Source: Armatimonadota bacterium (GTDB lineage Bacteria; Sysuimicrobiota; Sysuimicrobiia; Sysuimicrobiales; Sysuimicrobiaceae). From it: DNA of 64,000 bases. The stretch lies in assembly GCA_025059775.1 (NCBI GenBank), contig JANXCW010000007.1, positions 62,001-126,000 on the forward strand, read 5' to 3'. Below, piece by piece: positions 24,237-31,574 of this stretch. The translations under genes and the position numbers were made by a program. Position 1 is the stretch's first letter, and every line of letters starts with the position of its first letter. The notes under the pieces are model-generated. The model worked only from the letters and a program-made list of their open reading frames with translations. It ran no database searches and had not been told where the DNA came from.

Positions 24237-25077
24237 CTACGCGACGCGCTTGCGGCGCTTCAGGCCGCTCGCGGTCAGTGCCCCCGCGAGGGCCATGCCC
24301 ATGAGCGCCACAGCCGCTGGCTCGGAAGCCCGAACTGATGGCCCGCAGCGAGGGTCAGGACCTGCGCACAGGAAGTAGCCGCTGCTCCCGAACTCCACCC
24401 ACCAGGTGGCGTTCTGCAGGGCTGTGAGATCCGCAGAACTGAGGTCGGCGCTGAAGTTCACGAAAAACTCCAGGGTGTCCTGGACGAAACCCAGCCCTCC
24501 GGCACCGGTGAAGGCCTTGCTCAACAGGCCACCCTGCGGGCCGTTAAGCCCCTGAGGCCCGTCGCGGTTGGGGTCTGAAGCGAACTGCGTCATGTGGGGA
24601 TACATTGGTCGAGATGAAGTCAAGCTTCCCGGTGCCGTCCATGGGCTCGTTGTTCCCGTAGCCCCACTCCGCGCTCCAGTCCGTACCCGCCGGGTACGTA
24701 GTATTTGGCGCTGGCTTATCCCCTAACCCAGTGGATCCGGCCGCGATCTTCGCAGACCCTCCCGTGATGCTCTGCGGGATCGCATTGTGGGTCCAGCCGA
24801 AGCTAGTGAGCAGGCGGCAGGCCGCATCGAGCCCGCTTCCGACCAGGTACGGACACGTTGCGCTCACTCCGGTCGGGAGCGGGACCGACGACCCGAACGT
24901 CGTCAGGTTGGTGACGAGGATCTTCAGTTGGTTCGGCGCCGTTTGCATCACTTCGATCCTCGCCCTGTAACCGGTGGATCCTCCGAGTTGGATCACGAAC
25001 CCGTAGGCCGCCGCGGATAGCACCAGTACCCCAGCCAGGGCTAGAGTTGCGGAGACATAGCGAGTGCGCCTACACAC
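24237..25077 (-). pseudogene. PEP-CTERM protein gene (copy 2), interrupted by a +1 frame change
   Basis: Starts at GTG 25077 behind AAGAGGTG. Signal peptide (VCRRTRYVSATLALAGVLVL SAAAYG region), then a mature domain with TGYRARIEV, ILVTNLTTFGSSVPLPTGVS and GWTHNAIPQSITGGSAKIA. This frame ends at 24544; the continuation TQFASDPNRDGPQG, GAGGLGFVQDTLEFFVNFSA and a complete sorting signal (ASEPAAVALMGMAL, helix, KRRKR) lies one frame off, readable from about 24623 to 24237. One base removed near 24590-24610 would join them. Without a frame change it yields a secreted protein lacking its anchor. Copy 1 at 19531 is out of frame at the same site. Confidence 0.75.
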
Positions 25078-25120
25078 CTCGACACCTCTTGGAGCTTGCC
25101 CGCTAGCGGGGGCCTCTGCC

Positions 25121-25138
25121 ATCCTCCGAACGGATGAT
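25121..25138. promoter_or_regulatory. ATCCTCCGAACGGATGAT motif (second locus)
   Basis: Lies about 45 bases upstream of the copy-2 PEP-CTERM start, between it and the PIG-L/WecA remnant, like the repeat at 20345 in the intact locus. A perfect 12-bp palindrome CCCGCTAGCGGG at 25099-25110 sits between it and the GTG. Confidence 0.4.
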
Positions 25139-25170
25139 TTGTGGGGATCTGTTAGGGGAGAACGCCGGCA

Positions 25171-25545
25171 ATCCTCGAGCGGGAGGTCCGCTCCAGCATG
25201 GACCGGGTGCGGCCCGCGGTGGTGGCTACTACGGCCGCGGCCTTGGCTGGAGCCTCCTTGGGATTTCTCTGCGCTACAACTTCCCGCCCGCCCGCATCTT
25301 CCTGGGCGACTCCGGGAGTCTCATGCTGGGATTCCTGCTGGCAGCCCTGAGCGCGGCCCTCGCCCTTAGCCTGGAGTCCACCTGGGAGCTTGTGGCCTTG
25401 GGGGTGATCCTCGCGCTCCCTGCTTGGGACTTCCTCCTGGTACACTGGCGACGCTACCGGCAGGGCCTGCGTACCCCCCTCCAGATCATGGTCTCCACGG
25501 GAAAGAACTCCCTTCACCGGCTGTTGAGCTCAGGGTTGCGTCCCT
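25171..25545 (+). pseudogene. PIG-L/WecA fusion remnant
   Basis: The first 55 bases read LEREVRSSMDRVRPAVV and match the PIG-L deacetylase (LEREARYSIDRIRPTAV). They run straight into ATTAAALAGASLGFL, which matches the WecA-like transferase around residue 175, so a deletion removed everything between, including any DegT copy. A two-base insertion then shifts the frame (GGATTTCTCTGCGC versus GGGTTTTTGCGC), after which RYNFPPARIFLGDSGSLMLG and WDFLLVHWRRYRQGLR are readable up to SGLRPS. The last 15 bases overlap the 3-prime end of the convergent aminotransferase gene. Non-functional relic of the duplicated locus. Confidence 0.85.
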
Positions 25546-26819
25546 CCAGCGTGGAGGCTCTCCAGCATCTCCCGCACAGCCCCAAGGGCCATGTCCAGAC
25601 GCTTTAGAGCGAGTGCGATCTGCTCCCGGGTGATCACAAGAGGCGGGGCGATGCGGATCACCTCGGGCCGGTTCAGGGCGAAGTAGAAGATCACCCCGCG
25701 CTGCAGGGCCTCCGCGGCGCACAGCAGCGCCACTTCCGGATCCGTGAACTCCAGGCCGATCAACAGGCCCTTCCCACGCACCTCCCGCACGAGGTCCGGA
25801 TAACGGGCAGCCAAGGAACGCAGGCCGTCGAGCAGGAACGCGCCGAGGGTCACGGCCCGCTCCCACAGCCGCTCCTCCAGGAGGACCCGGATGGTGGCGA
25901 TGGCGGCCGCGCACGCTGCGGGGTTCCCGCCGAAGGTGGAGGAATGCAGATAGGGGTCGGAGACGAAGGCTGTCCACAGGTGCGGGCGGGCCACGAAGGC
26001 CCCGATGGGCATCACGCCGCCGCCGAGCCCCTTGGCTAGGGTGAGGATGTCCGGGGTGATCCTCGCGTGCTCGCACGCGAACATCCGGCCCGTCCGCCCC
26101 ATGCCCGTCTGCACCTCGTCCACGATGAGAAGGATGCCCTTGCGATCGCAGATCTCCCGGACCCGGGCCAGGTAATCCTCCGGGGGGATCCGTACCCCAC
26201 CCTCCGCCTGGATGGGCTCCACCAGGAAGGCCGCGGTGTCTGCGTCGATGGCCTCCTCCAGGGCTCCGGGATCCCCGAAGGGGATGTGCCGGAATCCCGG
26301 CACGAGGGGCTCAAAGGGCTTGCGGTACTTCTCCCGGCCCGTGGCCGAGAGGGCTCCCAGGGTCTTTCCGTGGAATGCTCCCTCCGTGGCCAGGATCCCC
26401 GGTTTGCCGGTGGCAACGCGGGCGAGCTTGATGGCTCCTTCTACCGCCTCGGCCCCGCTGTTGCAGAAGAAGGCGTAGCGGAGATCACCGGGCGTGATCT
26501 CGGCCAGCAGCGCCGCCAGTTCCGCCTCCGGCCGCCGGGGCAGGGCCCGTACGGACATGGGCATACGCTGGATCTGCTCGATGACCGCCTGGATTACCCG
26601 CGGATGTCGGTGGCCCAGGACGAAGACCGCGGGACCGCCGGAGAAGTCCAGGTATTCCCGACCGTGAACGTCCCGCACCACCGCGCCCTCGGCCTCCCAC
26701 TCCACGGTCTCGATCCCCGCAAACCGCCAGAGCTTCACGAGCCCCGGGTTCACGTGCTCCGCGTACTTCCGGAAGGTATCCTCCACGAAGTGCATGATTC
26801 CGGTGGCAGGTTCCCTCAC
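25530..26819 (-). CDS. Class III PLP-dependent aminotransferase
   Basis: 429 residues of the ornithine/acetylornithine/4-aminobutyrate aminotransferase group. Key parts: FCNSGAEAVEGAIKLAR (phosphate loop), GAFHGKTLGALSATG, LLIVDEVQTGMGRTG with the PLP-nitrogen aspartate, and LTLAKGLGGGVMPIGAF with the Schiff-base lysine. STFGGNPAACAAA follows. GTG 26819 overlaps the NUDIX stop (GTGA) and is preferred; ATG 26795 is an alternative. The exact amino donor (ornithine, 4-aminobutyrate, putrescine) is not determined; the gene is not in an arginine operon, so a polyamine or GABA role is as likely as ArgD. The 3-prime end abuts the WecA relic. Confidence 0.88.
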   Translation of the reverse strand: MREPATGIMHFVEDTFRKYAEHVNPGLVKLWRFAGIETVEWEAEGAVVRDVHGREYLDFSGGPAVFVLGHRHPRVIQAVIEQIQRMPMSVRALPRRPEAELAALLAEITPGDLRYAFFCNSGAEAVEGAIKLARVATGKPGILATEGAFHGKTLGALSATGREKYRKPFEPLVPGFRHIPFGDPGALEEAIDADTAAFLVEPIQAEGGVRIPPEDYLARVREICDRKGILLIVDEVQTGMGRTGRMFACEHARITPDILTLAKGLGGGVMPIGAFVARPHLWTAFVSDPYLHSSTFGGNPAACAAAIATIRVLLEERLWERAVTLGAFLLDGLRSLAARYPDLVREVRGKGLLIGLEFTDPEVALLCAAEALQRGVIFYFALNRPEVIRIAPPLVITREQIALALKRLDMALGAVREMLESLHAGGTQP

Positions 26820-27304
26820 GTCCCCGCCTCCTCCCGTGCTCTCAGGATCTCCCGGGCTCGAAGCAGGATCTCGCGCGTCTCCCGGTACCGCACCCATCGC
26901 ACCGCCTCGTCCAACGGTACCCACCGGGCCTCCACAAACCCCTCCTCCGCCTGCGGACGAGGCTCCTCCCCTCCCAGCCACTCCAGGAGATAGTAGCGCA
27001 CGGTCTTGTCGTAGAAGGTCTTCTCCGGAGGCCAGTAGAACCGGTAGCGCTCCTCGCCGAGGTCCGCCACCAGCCGGAGGTTGTGCACTCCCGCCTCCTC
27101 CCCCACCTCCCGGCGGGCAACCTCCTCCTCCGTCTCCCCTGCCTCCACGGTCCCCTTGGGGAGCATCCACCTGCCGTTGCGGTGGAGCAGCAACAGAACT
27201 TCAGGCCCGGAGGGGCTCGAACGGAACACCACACCGCCCGCACTCATCGCCCGCTTCCAGGTCCGCGCTTGAGGGGTCGATCGCCGGGAGCGCTTCCTGG
27301 CCAT
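26816..27304 (-). CDS. NUDIX hydrolase
   Basis: 162 residues with a complete Nudix box at residues 51-73 (G-x5-E-x7-REVGEEAG-V), preceded by GGRWMLPKG-type entry (NGRWMLPKG). The short basic N-terminus (MARKRSRRST) is typical of diadenosine/nucleoside polyphosphate hydrolases of the MutT/Ap4A branch. It probably cleaves a nucleoside diphosphate derivative for housekeeping. It lies six bases after yqeY and overlaps the aminotransferase start, forming an operon yqeY-nudix-aminotransferase. Confidence 0.88.
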   Translation of the reverse strand: MARKRSRRSTPQARTWKRAMSAGGVVFRSSPSGPEVLLLLHRNGRWMLPKGTVEAGETEEEVARREVGEEAGVHNLRLVADLGEERYRFYWPPEKTFYDKTVRYYLLEWLGGEEPRPQAEEGFVEARWVPLDEAVRWVRYRETREILLRAREILRAREEAGT

Positions 27305-27310
27305 CCTCGG

Positions 27311-27763
27311 CTACGGCCCGGAAGCCAGGGCCTCCCGCACCAGCCGCTCCACGTCCCGCCCCTCGGCCCTGCCCCGGATCTCCCGCATCACCGCCCCCAC
27401 CACCCGGCCCGCGTCCCGCTCCGTGGTGGCTCCGAGCTTCCGGATCGTCTCGTGCACGATCTTCCGGAGCTCCTCTTCGGAAAGGAGCGTTGGGAGGTAC
27501 TCCAGGAGCACCGCGAGCTCCAGCTCCTCCCGATGGGCCAGCTCCTCCCGTCCGGCCCGGCGGAAGGCTTCGATGGCCTCTCTCCGGCGCCGGGCCTCGA
27601 GCCGCAGGATCTCCTGGGCCTCCTCCTCCGTGAGGGAGCGGCCCTGCTGGATCTCCGCGTTGTGGAGCGCGGCCCGGGCAAGTCTCAGGGTGGAGACCCG
27701 GACGGCGTCCCTGGCCTTCAGGGCCTGTTTGAGATCCTCTCCCAGCCGCTCCAGAAGCGTCAT
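27311..27763 (-). CDS. yqeY: GatB/YqeY domain protein
   Basis: 150 residues matching the YqeY family: N-terminal LLERLGEDLKQALKARDAVRVSTLRL with the A-x-K-x-x-D pattern, EEEAQEILRLEARRRREAIEAF and the C-terminal GRVVGAVMREIRGRAEG. YqeY resembles the C-terminal tail of GatB and may affect aminoacyl-tRNA amidation, though its role is not settled. The rpsU-yqeY order is common. There is no ribosome site: the T-run of the rpsU terminator ends five bases before ATG 27763, so translation must be from readthrough, a leaderless transcript or an internal promoter. TTG 27769 is an alternative start. Confidence 0.88.
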   Translation of the reverse strand: MTLLERLGEDLKQALKARDAVRVSTLRLARAALHNAEIQQGRSLTEEEAQEILRLEARRRREAIEAFRRAGREELAHREELELAVLLEYLPTLLSEEELRKIVHETIRKLGATTERDAGRVVGAVMREIRGRAEGRDVERLVREALASGP

Positions 27764-27767
27764 GGCC

Positions 27768-27802
27768 AAAAAAACCGGGCCCCGAACAAGTTCGGAGCCC
27801 GG
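27768..27802 (-). terminator. Intrinsic terminator after rpsU
   Basis: Minus strand: CCGGGCTCCGAAC-TT-GTTCGGGGCCCGG forms a 13-bp stem with one mismatch, followed by TTTTTTT. Textbook rho-independent signal 25 bases downstream of the rpsU stop and directly before the yqeY start. Confidence 0.93.
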
Positions 27803-27826
27803 AAGCTGTCCGATCGGGAAAGGGAG

Positions 27827-28012
27827 CTACCGGGACTTCGCCTTCTGTTTGCGGGCCCGCTTGGCAAGCTTGCGGCGACGCCGGTCACTGGGCTTCTCGT
27901 AGTGCTCATGCCGCTTGGCCTCCACCAGAATGCCCGACCGCTGCACCTCCCGGCGGAACCGCTTGAGGGCGCTGTCCAGGGACTCATCCTTCCCCACGCG
28001 AACCGTGGCCAA
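27827..28012 (-). CDS. rpsU: 30S ribosomal protein bS21
   Basis: 61 residues: ATVRVGKDESLDSALKRFRR, then a basic C-terminus (KPSDRRRRKLAKRARKQKAK), the standard bS21 pattern and length. TTG 28012 is chosen as start because a full AAGGAGGTG lies seven bases upstream; the in-frame GTG at 28018 is too close to it. bS21 binds the 30S platform near the anti-Shine-Dalgarno and aids initiation. A strong terminator follows, so most rpsU message is probably monocistronic. Confidence 0.95.
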   Translation of the reverse strand: MATVRVGKDESLDSALKRFRREVQRSGILVEAKRHEHYEKPSDRRRRKLAKRARKQKAKSR

Positions 28013-28101
28013 CCTCACACCTCCTTCCGGGAACCGAACTCCTGGGGCGCTCTCGCCGACGGCCCATTTTAGCATCGGGCGGGAGGGGCCGTAAAGGGGT
28101 C

Positions 28102-29541
28102 CTATCCGTCCCGTCCGCGTCCGGAGCGCATGGCGGCTCGGTACTCCCGGGCGGCCTGGCTGATGGGGACCGGTGCCACCGTGGCCCGGATCTCCACGGG
28201 CACGTGCGGCTCCACCCATGGGCCGCTGCGGCTGCCTCCCCCGTCCTCCCCCCACACCACCACCACCTCCGTTCCGGGCTGGCTATGACCTTCCTCCACC
28301 ACCGCCAGGGCCACCACGGCGCGCTCGTTGGACGTGTAGCCAGCATACAGGGCGATCCCCACCAGCTCCCCTCTCGGGCCCAGGACCCTGTCGTATTGCC
28401 AGGTGGCGTAGTGCAACCAGGGGATCTCCATGTACTTCGCCATCGGCCCCGGCTGCAGGAGAGAGCCAAAGGCCCGGGCGGTGTCCTCCGGGTGCCAGAC
28501 GAGGGTCACTTTCCTCCGGTGCCGGTCCTGCACCCGCTCCGCCAGGGCCCGCCGTCCCACGAAGTCGTGATCGAACTTGAGGATGTGCTCGAATCCCAGT
28601 TCCCAGGGGGTGAGGTAGTAATCCTCGATGCGGGAGGAATAGAAGCTCCCTCCGAGGGATCCCATGGCCTCCTGCCCCGAGGCGGGAAGCCATTCCCGGT
28701 AGGCGCGCAGGTCAGGGCTGGTGTAGATGGCGGGGAGCGGGTTCGGGACCCATCCCGACTCCAATCCGCCGCTGGAGAGGTACGCGAGGGAACCCACCCC
28801 TCGGAGGCCGAACTCCCTGCCGGCCTCCACGAGGGCCGCCCGCACCACCTCCCGGTCCTCCCAGGGGCCCGAGAGCTCCATCCCCGGGACTCCGGCCATG
28901 CTGTGCCGCAACGCCCGGACTTTTCGCCCTCCGATGCGAAGCCACGTCCAGTGGAAGAACCGCACGTCCGGCAGGGGCCCTCCCGTGGCTTTCTCCAGCA
29001 GGGCAAAGGCCTTCGGGCCCTCCACCTGGAATCGGGATGCGGTCCGCCGTCCGGTGGGGTTCGCAAACCATGCGGGGTCCCGCTCCGTGTGAACCTTGTA
29101 TCTGCCGGTCTCCGCGTGGTACGTCACCCAGTTCTGGACCACCTCGGAACCGACCAGGACGAAGGCGTCCTCCTCCAGTCCGTAGAGGATGTTGTCCCCG
29201 ATTACGTACCCTTCTGGGGAGCACACCACGAACTGCTTCGCACGCCCCGGGCCGAAGTTCCGGAAGCTGTTGATGGCCAGGCTCTCCAGCAGCCGCAGGG
29301 CGTCCGGTCCCCTCAGATACAGGTTGCTCATGTGGAACGACTGATCCAGCAACGCTGCGGACTCCCGCCGGGCCCGCTGTTCGTCCCGCCAGTTGGTGAA
29401 CTCCGGGGGGAGGACCGTGGGCGGGAACAACTGGAAGATGGCCCGCAGCGCCCCCTTGGGATTCCGATAGAGATGCTCCACCACGTTCGGCACACGATCC
29501 AGGAGCGCCTGCAGGCTCCCGGTGGGCACCGACGTATCCAT
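28102..29541 (-). CDS. LigM-like tetrahydrofolate-dependent aromatic O-demethylase (GcvT family)
   Basis: 479 residues of the aminomethyltransferase fold, with segments typical of the vanillate/3-O-methylgallate O-demethylase LigM: FTNWRDEQRARRESAALLDQ, INSFRNFGPGRAKQFVVCSP, GYVIGDNILYGLEED, GLESGWVPNPLPAIYT and SLGGSFYSSRIEDYYLTPWE. Length is near that of LigM (about 470). LigM moves the methyl of a methoxy-aromatic to tetrahydrofolate. ATG 29541 is chosen after GGGAGGGAGGGG; the longer frame to 29634 lacks a site. With a tannase-family esterase at 36.8 kb, use of lignin- or plant-derived methoxyphenols is a reasonable inference, but a different demethylated substrate (e.g. DMSP-like or syringate) cannot be excluded. 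Confidence 0.8.
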   Translation of the reverse strand: MDTSVPTGSLQALLDRVPNVVEHLYRNPKGALRAIFQLFPPTVLPPEFTNWRDEQRARRESAALLDQSFHMSNLYLRGPDALRLLESLAINSFRNFGPGRAKQFVVCSPEGYVIGDNILYGLEEDAFVLVGSEVVQNWVTYHAETGRYKVHTERDPAWFANPTGRRTASRFQVEGPKAFALLEKATGGPLPDVRFFHWTWLRIGGRKVRALRHSMAGVPGMELSGPWEDREVVRAALVEAGREFGLRGVGSLAYLSSGGLESGWVPNPLPAIYTSPDLRAYREWLPASGQEAMGSLGGSFYSSRIEDYYLTPWELGFEHILKFDHDFVGRRALAERVQDRHRRKVTLVWHPEDTARAFGSLLQPGPMAKYMEIPWLHYATWQYDRVLGPRGELVGIALYAGYTSNERAVVALAVVEEGHSQPGTEVVVVWGEDGGGSRSGPWVEPHVPVEIRATVAPVPISQAAREYRAAMRSGRGRDG

Positions 29542-29635
29542 CCCCTCCCTCCCGCAAGCAGGATGCCGTGGTTCGGATGGTTTTGACGCTCTGAGCTGGA
29601 TTTCCTGCTCCTCCCCTGCGATGCAGACACCCACG

Positions 29636-31351
29636 CTACTGCCGCACCAGGTGGTACCGGTTCCCGTTCAACCAACCCCGATGCGCCATCCCGTCACTCC
29701 ACTGGATGGTCACGTAAGGCCGGTCCTGGCAGCTTCCTAGCCCCACGTGGATCGCCCGGGTGTTCTGGGCCAGGTGGTGGGTGTCAGCCCGTACCTCGCG
29801 GTAGTGAGTGATTCCGCAGGCCTGTACGGTAACCCTGGCACCCAGGGCAAGCTGCCCCTGCACCAGGATACCGATCCAGTTCCCGGGGTTCGGAGTTACG
29901 TTACGGTACAGCCGGACCTGTTCCACCCCTCCAGCAGGCTTGAACCACGGCGTATAACTCACCACGAGGTCCATCCTGCCGTCCCGGTCGAAGTCCACGA
30001 CGGCCGCCCCACCTCCTCCCGCACAATGGTCCGCAGGCCTCCGATCGGCCCGCTTTCCCACGCACACGCCGCCATCTACCCCGGCACTCCTGGCGATCTC
30101 GGTGAACGTGACCCCGGTCTCAGAACGGTCGGTACGGAAGAGCTGGTCCGGGGCCTTCGTGGGGAATCCATCCGGAGTCTTCGGACCGCTCCCCTCCACG
30201 GTCACGAACAGGTCCGAATCCCCGTCGTTGTCAAAATCCGCCACCGCCACCGACCGCCACCGCAGCCTCTGGCCGACGTCTATCCTGGCGAGGTCCCGAA
30301 TTCCATCGTTGAGGGTGGTGGATCCGTTGTTCGCGCCGCCCCGGATCACTCGGGTCAGGCCCGCGTCCGCAAAATCCACCCTGCCGTCCCCGTTGAAGTC
30401 TCCCCACACCGCGTCGTTGCTGTAGGCGTTGCGATCCATCATGGGCCGATATACGCCCGTGTTCACCTCGAAGAACCCGCCCCCTTTATTGAGAATCCAA
30501 CGACCCAAATTCCCTCCAGCCGAAGCACAGTCTACCCCACGAACGCCATCGAAATCCACGCAACCGATCCCCCAGGGATCAATATTGCTGGTCCTGTACT
30601 CCACGTCCTTGAATCCACGCTCGGCTGCAGCTTCACGATAACGGAGACCACCCTGATTCAAATACAGGCGGAATATCGGAGTACCACCGCTCTCCCCGTA
30701 CACTTCAGGAGCGTACTTGTTCAGCACCAGAATATCCGGCCACCCGTTTCCGTCCACGTCCGCGCAGGTGTACCCGTGAAACACCTTGCTGTGCCGGGTG
30801 TCATATCCCTCAACCGTGACCTGTCGGCTCACGTCGGTGAAATATGCCCCGTCGTTCCGGAGCCACACGTCCAGATTCCCCACCATCCGTTCCGGGTGGC
30901 CGAGGGGATATTCGTCGTCCATCCCGGTTCCCAGAAGCAGGTCCTCATCTCCGTCCCGATCAAAATCGCACCAGACCGCCACGTGCCGGTGCTCCGTGTC
31001 CTCGTCGACGATCGGGAGCTTCGTAGTCTCATCCACGAACCGCCCCTGGGCGTTCCGGAGCAGATACCCGGACTGGGGACGTCCGTGGACATTCTGATGC
31101 TCTGCGGTGTGCACCATGCTCATCTCGTTGATGTAGAGGTCGTCCCACCCATCCCCGTCGTAGTCACCGACCGCGATGAATCCCCAGGACTGTCCATGAC
31201 TCTGCCCGTAGAGGGGACGGATCGGATAGGGGAAAACCTGGTCCGTGACATCCTGGAACTGAATGGTGCTCTGGGAGTACACAGGAGTAAAACCCTGAGC
31301 CCCCAGAAGCCCCACCACGAGGACAACGCACAGGACCTGCAGAGGACGCAT
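29636..31351 (-). CDS. Secreted FG-GAP/VCBS repeat protein with ASPIC/UnbV domain
   Basis: 571 residues. Signal peptide in the first 27 residues (VLCVVLVVGLLGAQGF ... VYSQ). The body holds at least six calcium-binding-like loops of the D-x-D-x-D-G-x-x-D type (DYDGDGWDD, DFDRDGDED, DVDGNGWPD, DFNGDGRVD, DFDNDGDSD, DFDRDGRMD), consistent with a beta-propeller. The C-terminus (NWIGILVQGQ to YHLVRQ) matches the ASPIC/UnbV domain. ATG 31351 follows GAAAGGAGGAG. Expression is probably under the c-di-GMP-I riboswitch and terminator immediately upstream. Likely a cell-surface or extracellular adhesion/matrix protein; the exact function is unknown. Confidence 0.88.
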   Translation of the reverse strand: MRPLQVLCVVLVVGLLGAQGFTPVYSQSTIQFQDVTDQVFPYPIRPLYGQSHGQSWGFIAVGDYDGDGWDDLYINEMSMVHTAEHQNVHGRPQSGYLLRNAQGRFVDETTKLPIVDEDTEHRHVAVWCDFDRDGDEDLLLGTGMDDEYPLGHPERMVGNLDVWLRNDGAYFTDVSRQVTVEGYDTRHSKVFHGYTCADVDGNGWPDILVLNKYAPEVYGESGGTPIFRLYLNQGGLRYREAAAERGFKDVEYRTSNIDPWGIGCVDFDGVRGVDCASAGGNLGRWILNKGGGFFEVNTGVYRPMMDRNAYSNDAVWGDFNGDGRVDFADAGLTRVIRGGANNGSTTLNDGIRDLARIDVGQRLRWRSVAVADFDNDGDSDLFVTVEGSGPKTPDGFPTKAPDQLFRTDRSETGVTFTEIARSAGVDGGVCVGKRADRRPADHCAGGGGAAVVDFDRDGRMDLVVSYTPWFKPAGGVEQVRLYRNVTPNPGNWIGILVQGQLALGARVTVQACGITHYREVRADTHHLAQNTRAIHVGLGSCQDRPYVTIQWSDGMAHRGWLNGNRYHLVRQ

Positions 31352-31417
31352 ACTACTCCTCCTTTCTCGGAAGCCCGCTGGGGACCTAGGGAAGCCGGTG
31401 GGGCGGAGAAGGCAAAG

Positions 31418-31455
31418 CAAAAACAGATGCCGGGGTCTATCTCAAAAACCCCGGC
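31418..31455 (-). terminator. Intrinsic terminator/expression platform of c-di-GMP riboswitch
   Basis: GCCGGGGT...ACCCCGGC (8-bp stem, about 11-base loop) followed on the minus strand by ATCTGTTTTTG. It lies ten bases after the aptamer and about 70 bases before the ATG, so it can act as the regulated terminator. Confidence 0.85.
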
Positions 31456-31465
31456 CTCCTCCGTG

Positions 31466-31550
31466 CCTCCTTCGGCAGCCCGGCCAACCGAATCCACGGC
31501 CCCGTCAGCTTTGCGCCCCCGCATTGCTGCGGGTTTGCCCTTTCGGGAGG
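31466..31550 (-). ncRNA. Cyclic di-GMP-I (GEMM) riboswitch
   Basis: Minus-strand leader. P1 is CCTCC (31546-31550) pairing with GGAGG (31466-31470). Within lie the hallmarks of GEMM-I: GGGCAAACC, a stem-loop, the GCGCAAAGC segment, CGGGGCC, and GGCCGGGCTGCCGA closing the second helix with its receptor. It precedes the FG-GAP/ASPIC gene and a terminator. c-di-GMP binding to such leaders switches transcription; whether binding turns this one on or off would have to be measured. Confidence 0.9.
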
Positions 31551-31574
31551 CCCGTTTACTTTTTTCAGTTTGCT

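Noticed and set aside
19531-25548. Transposon or IS element as the cause of the repeated segments
   Set aside because: No transposase gene, terminal inverted repeats or target-site duplications were found; the repeated parts are protein-coding genes in the same order.
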